64,000 bases of DNA from SG8-40 sp963792855. GTDB lineage: Bacteria; Pseudomonadota; Gammaproteobacteria; Burkholderiales; Eutrophovitaceae. The notes below the pieces were generated by a model. It saw nothing but the letters and a program-made list of their open reading frames with translations. It was not told the origin of the DNA and made no database searches. Of the stretch, positions 1-7,593 are shown in pieces (positions within the stretch are counted from its first letter, which is position 1; the number at the start of each line of letters is the position of its first letter). The stretch spans positions 62,001 to 126,000 of the forward strand of contig CAWBXZ010000013.1 in the NCBI GenBank assembly GCA_963792855.1, in the 5' to 3' direction. The position numbers and the translations under genes are program-made.

Positions 1-388
1 AATCGAGCGCAATGCTGTAGAGGGTGTCACCCTTGCGGACTGTGTAGTACTCCGGTCGCCAGTCACCCTCGCCGGCCGGCTCGACAACCTGGCGCGGTGT
101 TGACGGCGCTGACGGTGTCGGAGTGGTCTGCGTGCTGCTTCCGGCTGGCTTGGCTTCGGCCGGCGGTTGCGGTTTGGTGCTGCCGGACGATGCCGGGCTG
201 GCAGGTGTATTGTCTCTGGCCACGGTTTTAGGAGCCGGCTGAACCTCACGCGTGACAACGGTCGTGCGTTCACGGGCCTGGGTGCGGTCCTCTACCGGTG
301 CGGCGCGGTTGGTCGACCCGCAGCCCGCCGTCAGGGCTGCCATGAACGACATTGTCACCAATAAGGATCTCGCAAGAAAAATCCTCAC
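1..388 (-). CDS. nlpD: LysM-domain lipoprotein NlpD, partial (C-terminus outside window)
   Basis: The visible 129 residues begin at a GTG that overlaps the TGA of pcm (GTGA). They show a lipoprotein signal peptide with lipobox L-T-A-G-C, a long Pro/Thr/Ser-rich linker and the start of a LysM peptidoglycan-binding motif (YYTVRKGDTLYSIALD). NlpD-family proteins are outer-membrane lipoproteins; in E. coli NlpD activates the amidase AmiC during cell separation. The M23-like (LytM) domain expected at the C-terminus lies beyond the left edge. The order surE-pcm-nlpD is the well-known arrangement upstream of rpoS, so rpoS probably follows outside the window, but that is inference. The start codon is inferred from the overlap and the signal peptide. 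Confidence 0.85.
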   Translation of the reverse strand, partial: MRIFLARSLLVTMSFMAALTAGCGSTNRAAPVEDRTQARERTTVVTREVQPAPKTVARDNTPASPASSGSTKPQPPAEAKPAGSSTQTTPTPSAPSTPRQVVEPAGEGDWRPEYYTVRKGDTLYSIALD

Positions 389-1044
389 GTCGCCAATCCC
401 GTCAGCAGCGGCACGAAATTCACGTCGTCCAGCATCTCTTCCTGCAATCCGTTGGCGGTGCGCGTGACCACCAGAAGTCGTTGCTGGTCCGTGCCGATTG
501 GCAATACCAGACGCCCGCCTTCACTTAACTGATCCGTCAGTGCATCCGGGACCCTGGTCGCAGCCGCTGCCATCACGATGGCATCGAACGGCGCAACGAT
601 TTCCAGCCCATGATGTCCGTCCGCATGCTTGACTCGCACGTTTTGGCAGCGAATCTCGCGAAGCCTGACGCGCGCGCGTGACAGCAGCGGCGCGACACGT
701 TCCACCGAATACACCTCCCTGGCGATGCGCGACAGTACCGCCGCCTGATAACCGCAACCGGTGCCGACTTCCAGCACCCGGCCCAGGGTTCTGCCGTCCC
801 GCACGATTTCACACAGCCGGGCGACCGTGTAGGGATGCGAGATCGTCTGTCCGAACCCGATCGGTAGTGATACGTCTTCGTAGGCGCGTGATGCCAGGGC
901 TTCATCGACGAACAGATGACGGGGGACTTCCAGCATCGCACTCAGGACAACTTCATCCCGTATGCCAGCTTCGCGCAATCGTTCGACCATGCGCTGACGG
1001 GTTCGCTGCGAGGTCATGCCAATACCGCTGTGGCGCAGATCCAT
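385..1044 (-). CDS. pcm: Protein-L-isoaspartate O-methyltransferase
   Basis: Uses S-adenosylmethionine to methylate isoaspartyl residues in damaged cytoplasmic proteins, starting their repair. The SAM-binding motif I (LEVGTGCGYQAAVLS) and the family segment PIGFGQTISHPYTVARL are both present. The product is 219 residues, close to the roughly 210 usual for the family. An open frame continues upstream to 1098, but that stretch lies inside surE; the ATG at 1044 is 8 bases past the surE stop and gives a normal N-terminus. The gene overlaps nlpD by four bases at its 3' end, which suggests translational coupling in a surE-pcm-nlpD operon. Confidence 0.93.
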   Translation of the reverse strand: MDLRHSGIGMTSQRTRQRMVERLREAGIRDEVVLSAMLEVPRHLFVDEALASRAYEDVSLPIGFGQTISHPYTVARLCEIVRDGRTLGRVLEVGTGCGYQAAVLSRIAREVYSVERVAPLLSRARVRLREIRCQNVRVKHADGHHGLEIVAPFDAIVMAAAATRVPDALTDQLSEGGRLVLPIGTDQQRLLVVTRTANGLQEEMLDDVNFVPLLTGLAT

Positions 1045-1052
1045 TGTGCGCC

Positions 1053-1826
1053 CTAGCCCGGAGTGAAACTTTCGGTTGTTCCCGCAACACCCAGCCACTG
1101 GCGCATGGCGTCGAGGTTGTAGTACTGCGTCAGATCAATCTGTAGCGGCGTGATCGACACCCGGTTACAGGCAATGGCATTGAAGTCGGTGCCCTCGCCT
1201 GCGTCCTGTGCGTCACCTGCGGCACCGATCCAGTAAACCGACTGGCCTCTGGGGTTGGTGGCTTTGACCACGCCTTCGGCCTTGTGACGTCGGCCCAGGC
1301 GTGTGACTTCGATCTCGCCAATCTGTTCATAAGCGACGTCAGGCACGTTGACGTTGAGCAGTACCGTTTGCGCGAACGGGTTGTCCCGGTGCTTTTCGGC
1401 CAGCTGACGTGCGATTCTCGCCGCCGTCGCGTAATGTCCTTCCTGCTTGCTCGCCAGCGAAACGGCGATTGAAGGAATCCCCAACAGAAAACCTTCCATT
1501 GCTGCAGCCACAGTCCCCGAGTAGATCGTGTCGTCACCCATGTTGGTGCCGTGATTGATACCGGATATCACCATGTCGGGCGTGTGATCGAGCAGTCCGG
1601 TGACCGCGAGGTGGACGCAGTCGGTCGGCGTGCCGTTGACGTAGAGGAAGCCGCTGTGCGAACGTCTGACGATCAGTGGACGGTCCAGTGTGAGTGAATT
1701 GCTGGCACCGCTGCGGTCACGCTCGGGCGCGACCACGGTCACGTCCGCCACTTTCTCAAGCTCCTCGGCGAGTGCGATCAACCCGGGGGCAAAATACCCG
1801 TCGTCATTGCTTAGCAGGATACGCAT
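1053..1826 (-). CDS. surE: 5'/3'-nucleotidase SurE
   Basis: Metal-dependent nucleoside-monophosphate phosphatase (survival protein E). It opens with the signature ILLSNDDGYFAPG, whose paired aspartates bind the metal. The conserved DRSGASNSLTL and GINHGTNMGDDTIYSGTV segments also belong to the active site. Length is 257 residues, against 253 in E. coli. A GTG six bases upstream (1832) is also in frame; the ATG at 1826 gives the usual M-R-I-L-L start. First gene of the surE-pcm-nlpD set, with pcm 8 bases downstream. Confidence 0.95.
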   Translation of the reverse strand: MRILLSNDDGYFAPGLIALAEELEKVADVTVVAPERDRSGASNSLTLDRPLIVRRSHSGFLYVNGTPTDCVHLAVTGLLDHTPDMVISGINHGTNMGDDTIYSGTVAAAMEGFLLGIPSIAVSLASKQEGHYATAARIARQLAEKHRDNPFAQTVLLNVNVPDVAYEQIGEIEVTRLGRRHKAEGVVKATNPRGQSVYWIGAAGDAQDAGEGTDFNAIACNRVSITPLQIDLTQYYNLDAMRQWLGVAGTTESFTPG

Positions 1827-1984
1827 CGGCACCCGGTTGCGGGCTGTGGGTCAGGGAGTTCTGCGGCGCCAAACACGCCATGAGGCGAAGACCGCATGTC
1901 ACGCGCAAGTGTGCGCAACCACAAATTTGCGCAGGGCTTCGCTGCTTCGCGATGAGAGTATTTGATCTGCATTTCTCAGGGTCT

Positions 1985-2061
1985 TGGTCGGGGCGGTGAG
2001 ATTCGAACTCACGACCACCTGCACCCCATGCAGGTACGCTACCAGGCTGCGCTACGCCCCG
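1985..2061 (-). tRNA. tRNA-Pro (anticodon GGG)
   Basis: A complete 77-base cloverleaf on the minus strand. The acceptor stem CGGGGCG pairs with CGCCCCG, followed by discriminator A and an encoded CCA. The D arm contains AGCCTGGTA. The anticodon stem CCTGC/GCAGG encloses loop ATGGGGT, giving anticodon GGG, and the T loop is TTCGAAT. A tRNA-Pro downstream of pheT-ihfA-merR is common in betaproteobacteria. A TATAAT -10 element lies just upstream. Confidence 0.96.
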
Positions 2062-2074
2062 AGAAATGCCGTGG

Positions 2075-2080
2075 ATTATA
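2075..2080 (-). promoter_or_regulatory. -10 element of the tRNA-Pro promoter
   Basis: A perfect TATAAT on the minus strand starts 19 bases before the tRNA 5' end, as expected for a short tRNA leader. No strong -35 hexamer is seen at 16-18 bases. Immediately upstream (2084-2106) is an imperfect hairpin, GAGGGGTTTT pairing with AAAAACCCTC, just past the merR-like gene. It has no U-tract, so it is at best a weak terminator for the ihfA-merR transcript. Confidence 0.55.
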
Positions 2081-2116
2081 ACAGAGGGTTTTTAACAAAA
2101 CCCCTCGCAGGAGAGC

Positions 2117-2488
2117 TTATGCGCGAAGCAGTTCGATTACTTGCTGCAACTCGGTCCGGATTGCCGGTGCGAGTGCGTCCGGCGCCGGCTTGTCCGCCCC
2201 ACCTGACTGATCGAGACGGGCGCGTGCTCCGCTGATGGTAAAGCCCTGCTCGTAGAGCAGTTCCCGGATGCGTCTTATCAGGAGCACCTCGTGGTGCTGA
2301 TAGTAACGACGGTTACCACGGCGCTTGACGGGTTTGAGCTGGGTGAATTCCTGTTCCCAGTAGCGCAGCACGTGCGGCTTGACACCGCACAATTCACTGA
2401 CTTCGCCGATGGTGAAATAGCGCTTTGCCGGGATTGGCGGCAGCTGCGTCTTACGTTTGCTGCTGTTCGGGTTGTTGTTGCTCTCCAC
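2117..2488 (-). CDS. MerR-family transcriptional regulator encoded next to ihfA
   Basis: A small 123-residue MerR-family DNA-binding protein. The winged helix-turn-helix covers roughly residues 23-92 and includes YFTIGEVSELCGVKPHVLRYWE and the wing KRRGNRRYYQHHEV. The C-terminal tail is only about 30 residues and carries no cysteine effector site, so it is not a typical metal or redox sensor. Genes of this type directly after ihfA are common in beta- and gammaproteobacteria; their targets are not known to me. The ATG lies inside ihfA (38-base overlap), implying co-expression with it. Confidence 0.85.
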   Translation of the reverse strand: MESNNNPNSSKRKTQLPPIPAKRYFTIGEVSELCGVKPHVLRYWEQEFTQLKPVKRRGNRRYYQHHEVLLIRRIRELLYEQGFTISGARARLDQSGGADKPAPDALAPAIRTELQQVIELLRA

Positions 2489-2774
2489 CGTAGTTCTTCT
2501 CCACCATCGCCTTCAGTTTTTGACTGGCGTGAAACGTGACAACACGGCGGGCAGTGATCGGAATTTCTTCGCCGGTCTTGGGATTGCGCCCCGGACGTTG
2601 CGGCTTGTCACGAAGCTGGAAATTGCCGAAGCCGGAGAGTTTGACTCCCTCGCCGTTTTCGAGTGATCGTCGCACCTCTTCAAAAAACGATTCCACCATA
2701 TCCTTGGCTTCGCGTTTGTTAAGGCCGACTTTCTCGAACAGAAGATCCGCCAGGTCAGCTTTTGTTAGTGTCAT
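2451..2774 (-). CDS. ihfA: Integration host factor subunit alpha
   Basis: DNA-bending nucleoid protein that forms a heterodimer with IhfB. The 107-residue product has the IHF/HU fold features: TKADLADLLFEK at the N-terminus, the core GFGNFQLRDK, and the arm motif RPGRNPKTGEEIPI with the proline that intercalates into DNA. A Gln/Glu-rich tail (GGEQQQPEQQQT) extends past the usual end and overlaps the next gene. It sits 28 bases downstream of pheT, the classic pheS-pheT-ihfA order. The alpha rather than beta assignment rests on this context and on the N-terminal sequence. Confidence 0.94.
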   Translation of the reverse strand: MTLTKADLADLLFEKVGLNKREAKDMVESFFEEVRRSLENGEGVKLSGFGNFQLRDKPQRPGRNPKTGEEIPITARRVVTFHASQKLKAMVEKNYGGEQQQPEQQQT

Positions 2775-2802
2775 GGTTTGCCCTTTTTACCCGGTTTCGC
2801 TG

Positions 2803-5157
2803 CTACCTGAGCTTCGCTCCGTGTTCTTTTTCCAGTATCCCAATCAGGCCCTCGACCGCTTGGTCGACTTCCGCATCGGTGAGAGTTTTTTGAGTATCTT
2901 GCAATAACACTCGGAAAGCAAGACCCTTTTTCCCGATTTCAATGCCCTTTCCACGATAAACATCGAACAGCGCAACATCGTCCAGAATCGGGTTGCCGCT
3001 GCCTTGAATCGTTTTAAGCAGGGATTGGGCCGGAATGTCTTCCGCCACCTCGACGGCAATATCGCGGCGGACCAGTGGAAACTTGGAGAACTCACGAAAG
3101 ACCGGAACCGGGCGTTCCACCGCGGCCTGGGCGTCGACTTCGAACGCGACGACGTTGCCCTGAATGTCATAGCGCGCCAGCAAAGCCGGGTGTAACTCGC
3201 CGATCCAGCCGACCACGGTTTCGTCCACCATCACGTGCGCCGATTTGCCCGGGTGCAGCGCAGGGTGCGGTGCCGCAGCGAAATCGACATGGCGGGCCCC
3301 GAACAGCGTCTCGAGATCGCCCCGCAAATCGAAGAAATCGACTGGACGCCGGGACGTACCCCATTGTTCCGGCTTCGCGTCGCCATAGGCCAAAGCGCCA
3401 AGCCGAAGCCGCTGGTCGAAGCCAACGGCATGCGCGGCAAATACCTGGCTGATTTCGAACAGCCGCACTCTCGCCTGCTTGCGGTTCGTATTGAAACGCA
3501 GGCAGTCCACAAGGCTTGCCAGCAAACTCGAACGCATAACGCTGAGTTGTTCCGCGATCGGATTCGCCAGGCGCAGCGGCGCGGAATTCGCTGCGAAATC
3601 ACGCTCCCACGCCTCATCGACGAAGCTGTAGGTGACGACCTCCTGAAAATCCCGTGTCACCATTGCCTGCCGCAGTCGTGACATCTCCTGGACACGCTCA
3701 GGCATGGCCAGCATGCCAGCGTGCGCCCTTGGTAACGTCGCCGGCAACTTCTCGTAACCTTCGATTCGCACGATCTCCTCGACCAGATCCTCTTCGATGG
3801 AGATATCGAAGCGGTAGCTCGGTGGAGTCACCGACATGACGTCGCCCGTCTGGCGCACCGGCATGTCGAGCCGTGCCAGTATCTGTTTGACGCGCTCCGC
3901 GCGGATGTCCATGCCGAGGATGCGTTGCACCCGCGGGAAACGCAGTTGTACCTCCGGTCGCGTCGGCAGTTCGGCGATCACGTCGTTGGCCACGCTCGCC
4001 TTGCCGCCACACACATCGACGATCAGCCGGGAAAGTCGCTCAACGGCACGCCGGCTGCCCTCGTAGTCCACTCCCCTCTCATACCGATGAGAAGCGTCGG
4101 TAGAAAAACCGAGCCGGCGCCACTTGCCGGCAATGACGCCCGGTGTGAAAAACGCGCTTTCGAGAAACAGGTCGGTCGTATCGGTGGAAACAGCCGTTTG
4201 TTCGCCACCCATGATGCCGGCCAGTGCCACCGGGCCGCGGGCGTCACAGATAACGAGCATGTCCGGCGCGAGGTCCAGAGTCTGGCCATTCAGCAATTCG
4301 AGTCGCTCTCCCTGTCGTGCAAAACGCACGTCAATGGGGCCTGACAGCTTTGCGAGATCGAACGCGTGCATCGGCTGGCCGATCTCCAGCATCACGTAGT
4401 TGGTCAGGTCGACGATTGCGCTGATGGCGCGCACGCCGCTTCGTTCCAGGCGCCGGACGACGTATTGGGGTGTTGGCGCTGCCGCGTTGACACCACGCAG
4501 AATCAGCCCCGTGTATCGTGGACAGGCCTCGGGTGATGACAGTGTCACATCGAGGGTCTCCGACAGTGCCGGCGCTGCACTGGCCAGCGGAGGCAACCGA
4601 AGTTCGGATCCGGTGATCGCTGCCAGCTCGCGGCCGATCCCAAGCAGCGACAGGCAGTCGCCGCGATTGGCCGTGAGTTTGAGTGAAAAAACGTTATCGT
4701 CCAGATCGAGTACGGCCCGGACATTCGCTCCCACGTCAGCTTCCGGATCGAGCACGATCAAACCTGCGTGATCCTCCGAAATCCCCAGCTCCGCCGCCGA
4801 ACACAGCATCCCCTCAGACTTCACACCCCGCAGCTTTGCTTCCCTGATCTGCAGGCCGGGCAGCCGTGCCCCGACAGTGGCGCATGCGACCTTGATTCCC
4901 TTTGTTACATTGGGCGCACCGCATACGATGTTGAGGGCATCGGAACTGCCGACGTCCACGGTGCAAACATTCAGTTTTTCAGCGTCGGGATGCGCAGTGA
5001 CAGTCAGCACCTGGCCGACAACGACGCCGTCGAACGGCGGAGCTGCCGGCGTGACCTCTTCGACTTCCAGGCCTGCCATCGTCAGGGCATGCGCGAGCTC
5101 CGCTGTGTTGAGCGCGGGATCACAGAAAGCACGCAGCCAATGTTCGGAAAGCTTCAT
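2803..5157 (-). CDS. pheT: Phenylalanine-tRNA ligase beta subunit
   Basis: Large subunit of the (alpha-beta)2 phenylalanyl-tRNA synthetase; it binds tRNA-Phe and edits mischarged Tyr-tRNA. Order of domains in 784 residues: an N-terminal tRNA-binding OB fold (about 40-150, HPDAEKLNVCTVDVG), B3/B4 editing domain (about 210-380), B5 domain (about 405-475), the catalytic-like core, and the ferredoxin-fold anticodon-binding domain at the C-terminus (about 690-784, FSKFPLVRRDIAVEV). Length is normal for a bacterial PheT. The start lies 39 bases downstream of pheS. No truncation seen. Confidence 0.96.
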   Translation of the reverse strand: MKLSEHWLRAFCDPALNTAELAHALTMAGLEVEEVTPAAPPFDGVVVGQVLTVTAHPDAEKLNVCTVDVGSSDALNIVCGAPNVTKGIKVACATVGARLPGLQIREAKLRGVKSEGMLCSAAELGISEDHAGLIVLDPEADVGANVRAVLDLDDNVFSLKLTANRGDCLSLLGIGRELAAITGSELRLPPLASAAPALSETLDVTLSSPEACPRYTGLILRGVNAAAPTPQYVVRRLERSGVRAISAIVDLTNYVMLEIGQPMHAFDLAKLSGPIDVRFARQGERLELLNGQTLDLAPDMLVICDARGPVALAGIMGGEQTAVSTDTTDLFLESAFFTPGVIAGKWRRLGFSTDASHRYERGVDYEGSRRAVERLSRLIVDVCGGKASVANDVIAELPTRPEVQLRFPRVQRILGMDIRAERVKQILARLDMPVRQTGDVMSVTPPSYRFDISIEEDLVEEIVRIEGYEKLPATLPRAHAGMLAMPERVQEMSRLRQAMVTRDFQEVVTYSFVDEAWERDFAANSAPLRLANPIAEQLSVMRSSLLASLVDCLRFNTNRKQARVRLFEISQVFAAHAVGFDQRLRLGALAYGDAKPEQWGTSRRPVDFFDLRGDLETLFGARHVDFAAAPHPALHPGKSAHVMVDETVVGWIGELHPALLARYDIQGNVVAFEVDAQAAVERPVPVFREFSKFPLVRRDIAVEVAEDIPAQSLLKTIQGSGNPILDDVALFDVYRGKGIEIGKKGLAFRVLLQDTQKTLTDAEVDQAVEGLIGILEKEHGAKLR

Positions 5158-5196
5158 GTTTAACCGGGTCTCGTCATTGCATAACTGGGGCCGGGT

Positions 5197-6183
5197 TCAG
5201 GCAAACTGGCGCAGAAAACGCAGGTCACCATCGAAGAAAAGCCGCAGGTCGTTGACGCCATAGCGCAGCATCGCGAGCCGATCGAGCCCCATGCCGAAAG
5301 CAAAACCCTGAAATCGCTCCGGGTCTATTTCGACATTGCGCAGGACTTGCGGATGCACCATGCCGCAACCCCCGATCTCCAGCCAGCCGTCCCTGAAGGT
5401 CATGTCGATCTCGGCTGATGGCTCCGTAAACGGAAAATATGACGGCCGGAACCGCACTTCCAGATCCTCGATTTCGAAGAAATTGCGCAGGAATTCACGC
5501 ACCACGCCTTTCAGATCAGAAAAAGTCGCCGTTTCGTCAACCCACAGTCCCTCCAGTTGGTGAAACATCGGTGAGTGCGTTGCATCGGAGTCGACGCGGT
5601 AGACGCGGCCTGGCGCGATGACCCGCACGGGGGGGCGATGCTGCTGCATGTAATGTATCTGGATTGGCGAGGTATGCGTTCGCAGCAGGTGTTGTTCACC
5701 TTCCAGATAGAAGGTGTCGTGCATGGACCTCGCCGGGTGGTCTTCGGGCTGATTGAGCGCGGTAAAGTTGTAGAAATCGGTTTCGATCTCGGGGCCGTCG
5801 GCGACATCGAAACCCATTGATCGGAATAGCGTCGTGACGCGTTCCAGGGTGCGGGTTACCGGATGGAGTCCGCCGCCGGCGCGGTCACGGCCAGGCATCG
5901 TGACGTCGATCTTCTCCTGCTCGAGACGCGCGGCAAGCACCTTGGCCTGGATTGCTTCGCGCCGGTCGCCGAGAAGTTGCTCGATGCTTCCCTTGACCTC
6001 GTTAAAGCGCGCACCGGCTTTGGGGCGTTCCTCGGGACTGAGGGAGGCAAGACCCTTGCGCAGTTGCGTCAGCGCGCCGCTCTTCCCGAGGAATCGCGCC
6101 TTTACCTGCTCCAGTTGCGCTAGTTCAGTCACATTGTCAAATGCAACACGCGCTTCCGATATGAGATCTTCGAGTTTGTCCAT
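5197..6183 (-). CDS. pheS: Phenylalanine-tRNA ligase alpha subunit
   Basis: Catalytic subunit that forms Phe-AMP and transfers phenylalanine to tRNA-Phe. The 328 residues contain an N-terminal coiled-coil (about 1-90), class II motif 2 (GRVYRVDSDATHSPMFHQ) and motif 3 (GFAFGMGLDRLAMLRYG). The substrate-pocket segment FPFTEPSAEID is also intact. A rho-independent terminator lies 15 bases upstream of the ATG, between rplT and pheS, so expression probably depends on read-through or anti-termination. Confidence 0.96.
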   Translation of the reverse strand: MDKLEDLISEARVAFDNVTELAQLEQVKARFLGKSGALTQLRKGLASLSPEERPKAGARFNEVKGSIEQLLGDRREAIQAKVLAARLEQEKIDVTMPGRDRAGGGLHPVTRTLERVTTLFRSMGFDVADGPEIETDFYNFTALNQPEDHPARSMHDTFYLEGEQHLLRTHTSPIQIHYMQQHRPPVRVIAPGRVYRVDSDATHSPMFHQLEGLWVDETATFSDLKGVVREFLRNFFEIEDLEVRFRPSYFPFTEPSAEIDMTFRDGWLEIGGCGMVHPQVLRNVEIDPERFQGFAFGMGLDRLAMLRYGVNDLRLFFDGDLRFLRQFA

Positions 6184-6198
6184 TGTCAGTCCAACAAC

Positions 6199-6222
6199 AA
6201 AAAAGGAGGCTCGAAAGCCTCC
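6199..6222 (-). terminator. Terminator/attenuator between rplT and pheS
   Basis: On the minus strand a perfect 7-bp stem (GGAGGCT/AGCCTCC) with a 4-base loop is followed by six U residues, a canonical intrinsic terminator. It begins 21 bases past the rplT stop and its U-tract ends 15 bases before the pheS ATG. In E. coli pheST is controlled by attenuation using the pheM leader peptide; here there is no room for a separate leader ORF after rplT, so any attenuation must use another signal. Confidence 0.75.
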
Positions 6223-6243
6223 TTGCCCAGCACCTGTCGTGAC

Positions 6244-6603
6244 TCAGGCGGCGAGGCCGGCTTTCGCCTGCTCGGCAATCTGCCCAAATGCCGCTTTGTC
6301 AAAGACAGCCAGATCCGCAAGCACTTTGCGATCGACTTCGATCTCGGACTTTTTCAGTCCGTTGATCAGCGTGCTGTAGGTCATCCCGAACTCGCGCGCT
6401 GCGGCATTGATGCGAACAATCCACAGGGCCCGGAATTCGCGTTTCTTGGCCCGCCGGTCACGGTAGGCATACTGCCCGGCCTTCATGACCGCTTGCTTGG
6501 CAACGCGATAGACGTTCTTGCGGCGGCCGCGGAAACCCTTGGCCTGTTCGAGGACTTTCTTGTGACGTGCGCGGGCAGTTACACCACGTTTTACTCTTGG
6601 CAT
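6244..6603 (-). CDS. rplT: 50S ribosomal protein L20
   Basis: Large-subunit assembly protein that binds 23S rRNA; in E. coli it also represses its own operon. The 119-residue basic product starts MPRVKRGVTARARHKKVL and has the family segment GFRGRRKNVYRVAKQAVMKAGQYAYRD shared by essentially all L20 proteins (given here in full only as a landmark over residues 24-50). It lies 12 bases downstream of rpmI, in the infC-rpmI-rplT order. Confidence 0.97.
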   Translation of the reverse strand: MPRVKRGVTARARHKKVLEQAKGFRGRRKNVYRVAKQAVMKAGQYAYRDRRAKKREFRALWIVRINAAAREFGMTYSTLINGLKKSEIEVDRKVLADLAVFDKAAFGQIAEQAKAGLAA

Positions 6604-6615
6604 GGGGTGTCTCCG

Positions 6616-6813
6616 TTACGCGTATGGAAGCATGAGGCGGATCGATCTCTGGTCACCACTGGCAGCACCGGTGCTGCCGCGCAGATGACGTTTCCGCTTG
6701 GTCGTCTTCTTGGTGAGAATATGGCGCCGATTCGCCTGCGAACGTTTGATACGGCCTGAGCCGCTGATCTTGAAACGTTTCGCCGCGCCCCTGTTGGTCT
6801 TGAGCTTTGGCAT
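6616..6813 (-). CDS. rpmI: 50S ribosomal protein L35
   Basis: A 65-residue basic protein of the large subunit, MPKLKTNRGAAKRFKISGSG at the N-terminus and TKKTTKRKRHLRG in the middle, both typical for L35. Position between infC and rplT confirms it. The gap of 149 bases from infC is longer than usual spacing inside an operon and contains a stable hairpin that may be part of an L20-type control region. Confidence 0.96.
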   Translation of the reverse strand: MPKLKTNRGAAKRFKISGSGRIKRSQANRRHILTKKTTKRKRHLRGSTGAASGDQRSIRLMLPYA

Positions 6814-6907
6814 TGCATGAACTCCTGTTTCACATGATGCCGGGTGGCTTCATCGAGCACTTGACTACCCGGTAATCACTTGTTTTATGGCGGTACGTTG
6901 TTACTGA

Positions 6908-6940
6908 CTTGCGCGAGCCCCGCCTACCGTCTCGCACAAG
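6908..6940 (-). promoter_or_regulatory. Hairpin in the infC-rpmI gap, candidate L20 autoregulatory leader element
   Basis: A 10-bp stem, CTTGTGCGAG with CTCGCGCAAG, around a 13-base loop. One pair is a G-U wobble only when transcribed from the minus strand (a C-A mismatch on the other strand), which favours an RNA structure in the infC-rpmI-rplT transcript. There is no U-tract, so it is not an intrinsic terminator. In E. coli the same gap region holds the L20-binding pseudoknot that represses rpmI-rplT; the parallel is inferred from position only. Confidence 0.35.
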
Positions 6941-6962
6941 ATCCTGCATGTTGCTGCCGACC

Positions 6963-7529
6963 TTAACCGGCCGATTCTGCCTTGGCCTTCTTTTTCTTTG
7001 ACGGCTTTTCGACCTTCTTCACCGGCGCAATCACCATTACCATTTGCCGGCCTTCCATCTTTGGGAACTGTTCGACGACACCAACCTCTTCGAGGTCAGC
7101 CTTCACCCGTTCCAGCAATCTGGCCCCGATTTCCTGATGCGCCATCTCACGGCCACGGAAGCGCAGTGTGACCTTCGCCTTGTCGCCATCGCTCAGAAAG
7201 CGGATCAGGTTACGCAGTTTGATCTGGTAGTCGCCTTCATCCGTACCCGGCCGGAACTTGACTTCCTTGACCTGGATCTGCTTCTGCTTGAGCTTGGCTT
7301 CGTGCCGCTTCTTTTGTTCGTTGTACTTGAACTTGCCGTAATCCATCAAACGGCAAACAGGGGGTTTCGCGGTCGGCGCGATTTCAACGAGATCGATCTC
7401 CTGCTCTTCAGCCATTGCAAGAGCTTTTTTGACATCGACGATGCCAATCGGCTCGCCGTCCACGCCGACTAACCGTACCTCCGGCGACGTGACCATTTCG
7501 TTGATGCGGACCTCTTTATCCTGGGATAT
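6963..7529 (-). CDS. infC: Translation initiation factor IF-3, probably with an AUA start codon
   Basis: IF3 binds the 30S subunit and polices start-codon choice. The N-domain (PEVRLVGVDGEPIGIVDVKKA), the linker with CRLMDYGKFKY, and the C-domain (KFRPGTDEGDYQIKLRNLIRFL, residues cited as landmark) are intact. The first ATG (7496) would remove the N-terminal residues SQDKEVRINE that align with the conserved R-I-N-x-E of other IF3 proteins. Twelve codons up, an AUA at 7527-7529 follows an AGGAGA Shine-Dalgarno by about 9 bases. IF3 genes are known for rare starts (AUU in E. coli), which IF3 discriminates against, giving autoregulation. The product is 188 residues with this start. Confidence 0.9.
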   Translation of the reverse strand: MSQDKEVRINEMVTSPEVRLVGVDGEPIGIVDVKKALAMAEEQEIDLVEIAPTAKPPVCRLMDYGKFKYNEQKKRHEAKLKQKQIQVKEVKFRPGTDEGDYQIKLRNLIRFLSDGDKAKVTLRFRGREMAHQEIGARLLERVKADLEEVGVVEQFPKMEGRQMVMVIAPVKKVEKPSKKKKAKAESAG

Positions 7530-7593
7530 AGACGTGTTCTCCTAAAATTGATTGGGTGCGCCGGTCAAAAATCCGAGATTCCAACGCACAAAA

